64,000 nucleotides of DNA from Alphaproteobacteria bacterium HT1-32. Lineage in GTDB: Bacteria > Pseudomonadota > Alphaproteobacteria > Rhodospirillales > HT1-32. Location of the stretch: the NCBI GenBank assembly GCA_009649675.1, contig WJPL01000001.1:2314469-2378468 (forward strand), in the 5' to 3' direction. The position numbers and the translations under genes are program-made. Under the pieces are notes generated by a model, which made no database searches, was not told where the DNA came from, and saw only the letters and a list, made by a program, of their open reading frames with translations. Below are positions 15,818 through 24,665 of the stretch, piece after piece (position 1 is the first letter of the stretch; every line of letters begins with the position of its first letter).

Positions 15818-17824
15818 TCAGGGCAATGCAGACAAAGGTACGGGATAGACGGCATCGCCGGGGGCTGCACCTTCATCCAGTGTAACCCAGTTATCGACAT
15901 CATCGTGGAAGCTCTGGTAGAGCCTGACTTTTGCAGAGAGGTCATCCAGGAAGGCGACCTGTTCGCCGATGCTCCAGCGGTTCCACATTTCTTCCGAGAG
16001 CGCCAGAACACGGCTCTGATAGGGCAGGTCTTCCAGATATTCACCCATCAGCCCGAGTTCCTGAAGATTGGTCTGCCCGGCTTTGCCGACCTGTGTCGGG
16101 TCACGGCTCAGAACGGCAGCGGCGCTTTTCAGCTGGTCAAAAAACTTGTCACGGCTGATCTCGGTGGCGATGCCGACATCGACAATCTGGCGCAGTGCGG
16201 TCTGCAAATCACTGAGCTGGTTCTTGGTCAGCAGTAACCTGACCTGTAATGCCTGCTTGGTCGGGTCTGCCAGATCCCGGTCGATGGCCCATGCCTGCAA
16301 CATATCCGGAGCCTGAACGCCGCTCTGGCTGCCAAGATAGACCAGTTGCATGGCATAGCCGAGGGCGGCTGTCTTGTCTTTCAGGTCATCGGCAGGGGAT
16401 GGCGCCTGTGCGGCAGGGGCCGGGTCTTCCTGTGGTTTGGCGAATGTGCCTTTTGATGCTTTGTCGACCTGATCGACAATGGCATCGGCCAGCACATCGA
16501 CATTCTGGCGGAAGTTGCCGACATCACCGGCATTCACCGGATAGTACAGCTCGCCGACATTCGGATAGTTGCTGAGGGTCCGGTACTGCGCCTCTGCCTT
16601 CGCGTGGTCCTTCGCACCCTGCGGTGTTTTCAGATGCACGACATAAGTCGCAATGAACTTCTCCAGCGCCTTTTCGCGGACTTCGCCCGGGCCAAGGCCC
16701 GTCGAGGAAAAGCGATGCGAGGCATTGCGCGAACTGGCATCGGTAATCATCACGATATAGCGGCCGCCAAATTCCTGCCAGTTGACCTGGTCAATGGCGT
16801 CCATCATCCCGGCGAAACCGTCTTCCTCGAAGGTGCGTGTGCTGACATCTGACGGCTTCAGGCTGCTGGCGAGATCCAGAAATGCCTCCCGGTCATTTAC
16901 CGCCTGCGGGTCAACGAAGATCTTCGAGAGGTAATCAAGGCCCTGCACGGCTGAGGGATCGTCCCGGTAGCCAACCAGACCGAACCGCATCTTGTCGGCC
17001 AGTCCGGCGGAACTGATCCGGTCATAGACCTGGGCAACAGCGGCTCGTGCCTCGTCGATATAGGGACCCATGGAGGTCGAGGCGTCGATAACGAACACAA
17101 GTGCTGCCGTGAAATCCTTCAGCTTCGGATTGGCGCGCTGTTTCATTTGCGGGGTGGCAGGCGGTGTGTCGGCGACTTTTGTGTCTTCCTGTGCCGTTAC
17201 CGAAGCAACCTCGACACTTTTCACCCGGAAACCGGACGACAGGGCAGTTTCCCGCGCCTGCAGGATGGGCAGCAGATAGAACTGCTTGCGGATATCGATG
17301 AATTCTTCCGGCTCAACCGCAATGATGTCGGCTTCCGGTGACAGACCGGCGGTGGCGATTGTCTGGCGAACATCAGACAGTTTCTTGGCCAGATCGTCGG
17401 CTTCGACCATATCCAGCATGGCGTTTTCATCGCGGAAGAACAAAGCGCGGTCACGGCCTGCCGGATTGGCAAAGGTCAGAACCAGCGCCTGTTTCCAGTC
17501 GATGGTGGCCTCCTTGCGGACCCAGCCGGAAATACGGCCACTGCTGTTTGTACCGACTTCGACAAATTCGGTTCCGGCTTCGTTGGTCAGCCGGTCATAG
17601 GCATAGAAAATCGACAGCGGCGGCAGTTTCTTCAGGGCCTTGCCGCCGGGCTGTTCCAGCAGTTCTGTTCCGGGGCGGGTAAGCACGCGCTGGAACAGGT
17701 TTTGCTTGCCTTCCATCAGCAGCGGCTTGCGGTCCTGTGCCGTGGCCGGAGCAGTAAAAGTGAATGTGGTCATCAGGATGGCGATGATTGCCGACCTGAC
17801 CATTCCGGAAAAAAGACTTCTCAT
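15818..17824 (-). CDS. Periplasmic vWA-domain protein resembling the PpkA C-terminus
   Basis: The 668-residue product has a signal peptide (about residues 1-30, ending PATAQ), an SH3-like N-terminal region (about 40-110), a helical stretch, and a von Willebrand A domain at about 240-430. Its MIDAS is VFVIDASTSMGPYIDEAR (D247-S249-S251). The domain reads like the periplasmic vWA part of T6SS kinase PpkA, but no kinase domain is present. About 240 helical residues follow. It lies 4 bases upstream of the TagT-like ATPase and 9 bases after the Sel1 gene. A metal-dependent ligand or partner binding role is expected. Confidence 0.82.
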   Translation of the reverse strand: MRSLFSGMVRSAIIAILMTTFTFTAPATAQDRKPLLMEGKQNLFQRVLTRPGTELLEQPGGKALKKLPPLSIFYAYDRLTNEAGTEFVEVGTNSSGRISGWVRKEATIDWKQALVLTFANPAGRDRALFFRDENAMLDMVEADDLAKKLSDVRQTIATAGLSPEADIIAVEPEEFIDIRKQFYLLPILQARETALSSGFRVKSVEVASVTAQEDTKVADTPPATPQMKQRANPKLKDFTAALVFVIDASTSMGPYIDEARAAVAQVYDRISSAGLADKMRFGLVGYRDDPSAVQGLDYLSKIFVDPQAVNDREAFLDLASSLKPSDVSTRTFEEDGFAGMMDAIDQVNWQEFGGRYIVMITDASSRNASHRFSSTGLGPGEVREKALEKFIATYVVHLKTPQGAKDHAKAEAQYRTLSNYPNVGELYYPVNAGDVGNFRQNVDVLADAIVDQVDKASKGTFAKPQEDPAPAAQAPSPADDLKDKTAALGYAMQLVYLGSQSGVQAPDMLQAWAIDRDLADPTKQALQVRLLLTKNQLSDLQTALRQIVDVGIATEISRDKFFDQLKSAAAVLSRDPTQVGKAGQTNLQELGLMGEYLEDLPYQSRVLALSEEMWNRWSIGEQVAFLDDLSAKVRLYQSFHDDVDNWVTLDEGAAPGDAVYPVPLSALP

Positions 17825-17833
17825 TTTCGGCTC

Positions 17834-18865
17834 CTAATTCGAGACGCCGAGTTTCTGCAGCGCGTTGATGGCGTCCGCATTGCCCTGTTTCGCAGCACGT
17901 TGCAACCATACCACACCCTGTTCGGCATCATTCGGACCGCTGGTCGCCCCGGACATCATCAGCTGACCGAGGGCATACTGGCCTGCCGGATCACCCGCTT
18001 CAGCGGCTTTCAGGTAATAGGTCACGGCCTGATCAGCACTGGGTGAGGGAAAGGGTGATGTTTCCGGCTTGTGGCTGGCCGGATCATACATGCGGCCAAT
18101 CGCGGTCGCCGCTTCCGGCTCGTTGCGGCGGTCGGCATAACGATAGATCAGCAATGCCAGGTCGGGCTTTCCGGCCTTGAGGAATTCAGCAGCTTTGGCT
18201 GTTGCTGCGGCACCGTCCGGATTGGTGGCGATAAATGCCTGCATGGAATCCTGTGTATAGGCGGGGCCGCTGTCTGCGATAATGTCATCGCCAAAAGGAA
18301 TCAGACCGGCAAACCAGGCATAACCAGCTCCGCCCAGGAACAGCAGAAGTACCGCCAGAATCAACCATTTCGTCCGGCCGCCTGAAGCCGGTGCCTCTTC
18401 CTCCGGATCAATGATCGGACCCGGCGGGGGAGGCGGCGGAGGCGGAGGTGGTGGGGGAGGCGGCGGCGGAGCAACCGGTTGCGATGTGTCGGTTGCTTCA
18501 CCGGCTGTATTGGCACCGGGCAGGATAATTTTCGGCCAGGCAATTCGGGTGCGATTGGCCGGTTTCAGGTCGCTTCCGGCATCCCGCAGTCTGATTTCCA
18601 CTGTCGTTACAGCACTCAGCGGTACTGTCATCTCCGGGCCGGCCATACCGGTCAGAACAGCATCCTGCCGGTTTGATATCTCCAGCGGGAGCCAGGCTTC
18701 ATCTTCCTGCCAGTCACGTTCTCCGAGGAAGGGGCGGTTCTCGCCACCGCGCCGGAAACAGATTTCAACGGGTGCGTCGGCTGACAAATCAGCGCCAGTG
18801 ATTTCCAGTCGGCACCAGCCATCCGGATCAAGGTTCTGGTCCTGCCATGCGCGAATCCTGAGCAT
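17834..18865 (-). CDS. Single-pass membrane protein with polyproline linker and Sel1 repeats
   Basis: The 343-residue protein has an N-terminal, probably cytoplasmic beta-rich domain (about 1-115), then a run of sixteen prolines (133-148). An acidic patch and one transmembrane helix (about 166-186, WLILAVLLLFLGGAGYAWF) follow, and then an extracytoplasmic part with Sel1/TPR repeats (about 250-340, e.g. AVTYYLKAAEAGDPAGQYAL). It could link the cytoplasmic SrfB/SrfC pair to the periplasmic vWA protein. It starts 2 bases after the srfC stop. The N-terminal domain is not one I recognise. Confidence 0.8.
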   Translation of the reverse strand: MLRIRAWQDQNLDPDGWCRLEITGADLSADAPVEICFRRGGENRPFLGERDWQEDEAWLPLEISNRQDAVLTGMAGPEMTVPLSAVTTVEIRLRDAGSDLKPANRTRIAWPKIILPGANTAGEATDTSQPVAPPPPPPPPPPPPPPPPGPIIDPEEEAPASGGRTKWLILAVLLLFLGGAGYAWFAGLIPFGDDIIADSGPAYTQDSMQAFIATNPDGAAATAKAAEFLKAGKPDLALLIYRYADRRNEPEAATAIGRMYDPASHKPETSPFPSPSADQAVTYYLKAAEAGDPAGQYALGQLMMSGATSGPNDAEQGVVWLQRAAKQGNADAINALQKLGVSN

Positions 18866-18867
18866 AA

Positions 18868-21609
18868 TCAGGCGCCCCCCAGCCGGTCATCAATATGCGC
18901 CTGTTTCAGAATCTGGCCCAAAGCTCCGTTCTGTTCGTCAGAGATGTCCCGTCCTGTCGCCACACCCATATTGTCGACACCGGCCTGAACCAGTGCGGCC
19001 AGCCAGTCCTGTGTATATTCCGCAGCCAGCCGCCGGGGCTGACTGTCGAGGGTTGGCAGGCCACTGAAGTCCGGCGGCGGCAGGAACGCTTTCCGGCGTT
19101 CCGGTTGCGGCGCAGGTGGCACCTGTGGCCGGTCGCCCGGTTTCATCGCGCTGTAGCCGAAGCTTGCGACGATCTGGTTGATAGTGTTCGCGGCAACACA
19201 GGCGGCTCTGGCCGATGTGGTTTCCCAGTCAGAGGATCCGATTGCGGCCTGCTTGCGTACATCAGCGGCGATCCGACCGATGACATCTTCCCGCTGTGCC
19301 GTGGCAATCAGTTCCTGTGCCAGCAGGTCAGCGGTATCGCCGTCCAGCCCGCGGCGGAGCGGATGGGTGGGGTCAGCGGCAAATTCGCGCACATTGCGAA
19401 TCCAGTGTTGCAGGGACAGTTCGGCAAAGCGTTCACTGCGGTCCCGTCTGGCGGACACCGAGGACGAGCTTTCCGGTGCAGAATCGAAGTCATCGAAAAT
19501 GCTGCCACCACCGGCTGCCGGGGCGTTGTCTTCTTCCGCATCTTCCTCGGACATGCTGGCGACGGTAAAATACAGGCCGCGCAGGGCATCTTCCTCGGCG
19601 CTGAAAGCCCGCAGGAGATGACCAAAAGCACGAAACCCGTCTTTTGAGACAGATCGCCCGGCATTCTCAGCCGCTTTCATCGCCGCCTGAATTTTCTCTT
19701 CGCGGGAACCGGAGGCGCCGGCGTCGTAGAAACGTTCAAACCCGTCCGTCAGGTGGGCAGCCTGTGTCAGCAGACGCCCCCGGACCTGCTCTTCCTTGAT
19801 CTTTGGATCAGAGACACCGGCAATTTTCTGCACGATCAGTGAGACACCGCCATCATTCAGCAACAACAGGGCATCGAAGGCAGCCTCCGCATCGTCGAAA
19901 TACCGTGTAACCCGCTCATCGGCCAGCAGGTGGCCACGAATTTCGTTCAGGCGGGGCTTGATGTCGTCGGCGTAATCTTCCTCTGTCAGAGGTTCTGCCC
20001 GGACCCGCTGTCCATCGCGCTCTTCCATTTTGTAGCGCACGAGATGGGTCTGCTCGATGCCCGGATTGCGCAGCCAGAGAGTATTGGTGAAGGGATTGCC
20101 GTCCCAGTCATCCAGCCAGCCATCGCGGCTGTAGAGTTCGATCATCGAGGCGAAGATACGACGGTACCACTTGCCCTTGCGGGAGTCCTCGTCCTCGCCT
20201 TCCTTGGTGATAAAATCTGCGTCTGATTTGGTCAGCACGAAAAACAGGGCATTGCGCTGCTGTTTGCGTTCATCCGCTGTTTCACCGTGCGTCGACCAGA
20301 TCCAGTCGCGCACCAGCGGCCCGAGATCTTTTACCTCGGCATTGCTGCCGGCCATGCAGAGCAGCATGGAGGTGATTTCCCGTTCCTCGGAATAACGCTG
20401 GAACAGGACAGCGACCTTGCCGCGGATGAACAGTTCACGCGGGCGCTTTGCCAGATCTTCGGCATCCTCTGCCCGTTCGGCGATATCACGATATTTTTCC
20501 CGCGACCGGGCGCCGGGGAAATCCAGCAGGTCGGTGGTATCGAACAGCGGCCATGTCTTGTTTTTCATGGTGATCCGCAACTCGGCAACCAGGGCACAGA
20601 GCACGGCCCGCGGCAGGTCAGCGGTCTTCGCCCCCTGAACCTTTACCCGGTCCTGCTGGTCGGCGGCGGTACCCAGTTCCAGCTTGATCCGGTCAACATC
20701 AATGATGCTGCGTTCGCGGGGTGTCAGGGCCTCAATCGCGGCATGAGCTTCCGGCGGATAGCCCAGCGCATCAAGGGCCTCGACCAGACTGATGAACAGC
20801 GCCGTGAATTCCTCAATACCACCCCACAGAACGCTGAACAGCCGGGCACGGTCCTGAATGCCGAGTTCGCATGCATGGGCAAAGGCAAAATCCCAGTAGC
20901 CGGAAGGTTGCAGGAAGGTCAGGCGTTTGGAGAAGTTCCGCGCCATATATTCCTTCAGGTCGAAGATCATCAGTTCCGCAAGGTGCGGCAGAGCAGGGTT
21001 TTTCGGCGCCTTGCGCAGTTCGTTCAGAAGGGTGTGGGTCTCGGCCTCACCCGGCGGATCGAAATCCAGATTGTTGGCGTCGAAATCCAGCAGGAAACTG
21101 TTGGCAAAAATCCGCACCAGATCGGTTTCGGACAACAGGCGGAGGGAAACCGGGAATCCGTCTGGTGTTGCTTCGGGAACGGTGGTGAACCGGGTTACCA
21201 GTCCGGTCGATTCCTTGTCGCCGGGCGGGTTGATTTCGCGCAGGAAGTCCATCGCACGGCCACCGATATCGGCAACCAGCCGTTCATCCTCGCCGCCGGC
21301 TTCTGCCGGTTTCTTGCAAAGACGCGAGACCAGATAGGATTTCCCGGCCTGACTGGGACCGAAGATACCGACGCACATGCGACGGGATGCAGCGTTCTGC
21401 AGTTTCCGGGCAGCGTTTTCCACGCGGCGGGACAGATCGATCAGCGCCGGGGATTCGGAATTGATCCGGCTGGAATCGGCGGCAACGTCGCGCACCCAGC
21501 CACGCGCATCACCGGCGGCAGAGGACAGATCCCCGGCAGCCGTTGTCAGCGCGGCGGAATCAGCTCCGCCGGAGGATGCCTGTGTCGAGCCAGTAACCAT
21601 CACCATCAC
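18868..21609 (-). CDS. srfC: SrfC-like large GTPase (putative virulence factor family)
   Basis: This 913-residue cytoplasmic protein has a P-loop GIFGPSQAGKSYL (84-91), a G3-like LLDFPGARS (D363) and a G4 FVLTKSDAD (460-463). The GTPase fold therefore carries a roughly 270-residue insertion between G1 and G3. Long helical regions follow, as in dynamin-like or SrfC (Virul_Fac) proteins. The ATG at 21609 lies inside the last codons of srfB (50-base overlap in another frame), so translation is coupled. SrfC of Salmonella belongs to the SsrB-regulated srfABC operon; its biochemical role is not settled. GTP use is inferred from motifs. Confidence 0.85.
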   Translation of the reverse strand: MMVMVTGSTQASSGGADSAALTTAAGDLSSAAGDARGWVRDVAADSSRINSESPALIDLSRRVENAARKLQNAASRRMCVGIFGPSQAGKSYLVSRLCKKPAEAGGEDERLVADIGGRAMDFLREINPPGDKESTGLVTRFTTVPEATPDGFPVSLRLLSETDLVRIFANSFLLDFDANNLDFDPPGEAETHTLLNELRKAPKNPALPHLAELMIFDLKEYMARNFSKRLTFLQPSGYWDFAFAHACELGIQDRARLFSVLWGGIEEFTALFISLVEALDALGYPPEAHAAIEALTPRERSIIDVDRIKLELGTAADQQDRVKVQGAKTADLPRAVLCALVAELRITMKNKTWPLFDTTDLLDFPGARSREKYRDIAERAEDAEDLAKRPRELFIRGKVAVLFQRYSEEREITSMLLCMAGSNAEVKDLGPLVRDWIWSTHGETADERKQQRNALFFVLTKSDADFITKEGEDEDSRKGKWYRRIFASMIELYSRDGWLDDWDGNPFTNTLWLRNPGIEQTHLVRYKMEERDGQRVRAEPLTEEDYADDIKPRLNEIRGHLLADERVTRYFDDAEAAFDALLLLNDGGVSLIVQKIAGVSDPKIKEEQVRGRLLTQAAHLTDGFERFYDAGASGSREEKIQAAMKAAENAGRSVSKDGFRAFGHLLRAFSAEEDALRGLYFTVASMSEEDAEEDNAPAAGGGSIFDDFDSAPESSSSVSARRDRSERFAELSLQHWIRNVREFAADPTHPLRRGLDGDTADLLAQELIATAQREDVIGRIAADVRKQAAIGSSDWETTSARAACVAANTINQIVASFGYSAMKPGDRPQVPPAPQPERRKAFLPPPDFSGLPTLDSQPRRLAAEYTQDWLAALVQAGVDNMGVATGRDISDEQNGALGQILKQAHIDDRLGGA

Positions 21610-24547
21610 TCAGGGTTTGCAGTTTCAGGGTCAGCGCGGATTTGGCACTGCGGCCATCGGAATCACGTGCTTCGTCAATCATCATCGCTTCGGTCATCTG
21701 TTCGCCATTACGCGAACGCCCCCGTTTCAGGGTTACCTGTATCGGGGTTTTCGGATGCAGTCGGCGGCGGTCTTCTTCACTCCGGTAATCAAGAGTGTAG
21801 AGCCGTGTCGCGGGCCACCAGGCATTGGGGAACTGGCGGAAGCCAAGGGCGGTGACGCCCCGGAATTCAAACCCGCCTTCCGGCATGTCCTGTTCCGCAT
21901 CTTCCAGATCGATATTGGCGTAATAGGTGTCTTCTTCGGGAATGCGTCCGGCACCGTCCAGCTTGCCGATATAGCGGGCGGTTGATTTCGGATTGCGGAT
22001 CTTGTCCGACCGGAAGTTGAAATCCTGAATGCCACCTTCGGCCAGCGCGCAGATCATCGCACCAACCGCTGCCGTGGTTTTCGGATCGTCAATCCGGGCT
22101 TCGTGATCGCGGAACGGATACCAGTGTCCGGCGCGGAAGCGGTGCAATGGTACAATCCGCCCGACCATCATCGGCAGGGCCTCTTCCAGACTGGCACGCA
22201 CCATCGGCAGCCGCGACGGCCTGCCGGAGACCAGCATCAGATCACAGCGGTAACGCCAGGATATCTCTGCCATTACATCAAGGATCGGTTGCAGGACGCT
22301 GCGGGCTGTCTGTTCCAGCGCATCAAGATCGACCGGGAAGGTGACCTGACGCAGGTCGAAACCGGAACCACCGCGTTTCTCAACCTCATTGTTCAGATGG
22401 TTGACCACATCATCTGACGGGCCACCATTGGTGAAGATGTCATCGAAGCCGAGCGTGGTGGTGGCATCGCTGCCGGATTCACGTTCGGCCTCGTAATGTG
22501 ACAGCAGGCACAGTGCCACCGGTGTCGCGACCTGCAGGGCAAATTGCTGACGACGAACCTGGTCCGAGACATCCATGCCACCCCAGTCACCCCCGAACAG
22601 GTCAACCGTCAGTGCCCGGCCATTGCTGACACCGGCTGCTTCAACGGCCTGTTCGATGCGGTCGAGGACATGGGTCTGGACAATGCGATAGACTAGATCG
22701 TCACCGGCGACATTGAAGCCTTCCCGGAACAACTGGTCGGGGAAAATGGTGACCGCGTTACCGGAGCCTTCATAGGTGAATTCGGTGATGACGAGGTCGG
22801 TGGTGCCGCCACCGATATCCAGTGTGGCGATGCGCAGGCCCTTTGCATCGGCGTTTTCTGCCCGGCGCATGGTCTCGAAGAAAGCCGGTGCATGGCCGGA
22901 GAAATTCTTGACGATCTGGGTATAGAGATAAACCACCTGTGTGGCGCTGGCTTCATCCCAGACCAGCAGGATTTCGGGTTCCTCGACGCCGTCAGCATCC
23001 CATTTCAGGCCATCCGGTCCGTCTGCCGTTGCCAGTTTCAGGGCAAGATAGACCAGATCACGTGCGGCCTTTGCACGGTCGGCAAGGATGCGGCGTTCTG
23101 CCAGTGGCAGGGCCGACGGCATGGTCATGATGATGCGCTTGATCCGGCGGGGATTGTCGCCGTTCGGACGGCGCGACCGGTGCGCCGGCGAATTGATCAT
23201 GGTCAGCGCCTGCAGGAAAATCTCGGTCAGCGCAAAGGTGAACAGATTGCTGCGCGAATAGCGGGCTTCCATGGCGGGCAGGAAGTCGCCGTCGTCTCCA
23301 ACCAGATGCAGCGGCGTGCCAAGGTCATTGACCAGAACAGCAAGCGGTCCCTGTGCGGCCAGCGGTTCGATGTCGCCGCGCAGGGTGCGATGATTGAACC
23401 GCCAGGGCTGGGCCGGAGATTCTTCGGACCACAGATAACGCTTCGGGCTCGACATGCCGGTCGAGCCTTCATTGCCGACACGCTGTCCGGCCAGCCGGGA
23501 AGCCTCATCACCGACACGGGTCAGTGTTGGCCATTCAAAGGCATCACTGCGGCCAGAGCGGTGTGACAGATGGTTGCGGCCAAAACTGGCGACGGCAAAT
23601 TCAACCCGGCTTTCAAAGGGGTCGGAATAGACATGTTGCGGGTTGCCGAGGTCGCGCAATTCCAGTTTTACGGCCTGCGCAACATCGGCACCATGTTCCG
23701 GGTCACGTTCAACCAGCAGGCCGCAGGTCCGGGAATTGCCGACATCCAGCACCAGATCGCAATCGATGAAAGGCTGGCGGCGGCTGGTCAGGGTATCGAC
23801 CAGCTTGATGTTTTCCGGCAGCACCTCGGCCCGGTCGAGCATGTCGAGCAGGGCGGCATAGCGCAGCAGCGGCTCGCCATAGCCGCTTGCTTCAAGTTCC
23901 TCGTCGATCTCTTCCTGGGTGATCGGGTCGGCACGCCGGCGGCCCTGCCGTTTCTGACGGCGGGCTTCCAGCATTTCGCGATAGAGCTCGTTGATCCAGA
24001 GCGCGATCCATTCTTCGGCCAGAAACCAGCCGACGGAAGCCGCATCATTGGCCAGCCCGAAGGGCAGTCCGGCTTCGGCATCGCTGGCAGACGGGGCAAG
24101 ATAAGGACGCCCTTCCACATGATCCATCAGGTCGGTATCGAGGGCGAGGACGATATGGTAGTCGCAGCCATCATCATCCGGTTCCGTCAGGGCGGAAATC
24201 TTGATCCGGGCCCAGTTTGACGGACCACGGTAGAAGCCTTCACCCACCCGGCGCAGCAGGGGCAGGGGTGTCCAGCGATCGGCAAACAGATCGAATATTT
24301 CCCGGCGGCCGACAGAATATTTCGCGGCCAGACCCTTGGTGTCGCGCCCGATCGGTTCGTCATCGCGGCTGACCAGCGCGAACTCACCGGGTTGCGGCAG
24401 CTCGCCCTTGCCAACGGAATCATGACAGCCCCAGTCGCGCGGCAGCTTGTCGCTGTCCGACTTCAGTCTGAAATCGAGAAACTGTATGCCACTCCGCGGA
24501 ATGATCGATACGGTCTTTGAATGTCGCAGACGCTCTTTCAGCGCCAT
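21560..24547 (-). CDS. srfB: SrfB-like actin/Hsp70-fold ATPase
   Basis: The 995-residue product matches the SrfB virulence-factor family in length and neighbours. Three actin/Hsp70-superfamily nucleotide motifs are visible: phosphate-1 LVLDVGNSRTCGLLVERD (266-281), phosphate-2 ATLDIGGGTTDLVITEF (D577-D584) and an adenosine-type segment LMLVSGRPSRLPMVRASLE (770-788). The first 250 residues form a separate domain. No membrane segment is present, so it is cytoplasmic. It begins 118 bases after the second SrfA-like gene and overlaps srfC. An ATP-driven conformational or assembly switch working with SrfC is a reasonable inference. Confidence 0.88.
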   Translation of the reverse strand: MALKERLRHSKTVSIIPRSGIQFLDFRLKSDSDKLPRDWGCHDSVGKGELPQPGEFALVSRDDEPIGRDTKGLAAKYSVGRREIFDLFADRWTPLPLLRRVGEGFYRGPSNWARIKISALTEPDDDGCDYHIVLALDTDLMDHVEGRPYLAPSASDAEAGLPFGLANDAASVGWFLAEEWIALWINELYREMLEARRQKRQGRRRADPITQEEIDEELEASGYGEPLLRYAALLDMLDRAEVLPENIKLVDTLTSRRQPFIDCDLVLDVGNSRTCGLLVERDPEHGADVAQAVKLELRDLGNPQHVYSDPFESRVEFAVASFGRNHLSHRSGRSDAFEWPTLTRVGDEASRLAGQRVGNEGSTGMSSPKRYLWSEESPAQPWRFNHRTLRGDIEPLAAQGPLAVLVNDLGTPLHLVGDDGDFLPAMEARYSRSNLFTFALTEIFLQALTMINSPAHRSRRPNGDNPRRIKRIIMTMPSALPLAERRILADRAKAARDLVYLALKLATADGPDGLKWDADGVEEPEILLVWDEASATQVVYLYTQIVKNFSGHAPAFFETMRRAENADAKGLRIATLDIGGGTTDLVITEFTYEGSGNAVTIFPDQLFREGFNVAGDDLVYRIVQTHVLDRIEQAVEAAGVSNGRALTVDLFGGDWGGMDVSDQVRRQQFALQVATPVALCLLSHYEAERESGSDATTTLGFDDIFTNGGPSDDVVNHLNNEVEKRGGSGFDLRQVTFPVDLDALEQTARSVLQPILDVMAEISWRYRCDLMLVSGRPSRLPMVRASLEEALPMMVGRIVPLHRFRAGHWYPFRDHEARIDDPKTTAAVGAMICALAEGGIQDFNFRSDKIRNPKSTARYIGKLDGAGRIPEEDTYYANIDLEDAEQDMPEGGFEFRGVTALGFRQFPNAWWPATRLYTLDYRSEEDRRRLHPKTPIQVTLKRGRSRNGEQMTEAMMIDEARDSDGRSAKSALTLKLQTLSDGDGYWLDTGILRRS

Positions 24548-24665
24548 GGCTTTCCCCGGTTCCTGCTAATGTTGAATGGTGGCTGACAGCCTTCCCGTAA
24601 CAGGCCCATTAAAGAATGACCTTCGGGGGGCATGCAAGGTCTGCCGTCATGCAGATTGATGACAG

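Noticed and set aside
15814..16044. 77-codon N-terminal extension of the TagT-like ATPase
   Set aside because: It lies entirely within the vWA gene in another frame and has no resemblance to ABC ATPases.
20287..21855. 522-residue plus-strand open frame opposite srfB/srfC
   Set aside because: It is antisense to two genes with clear motifs, has no ribosome binding site or recognisable domain, and is the expected shadow of high-GC codon use.
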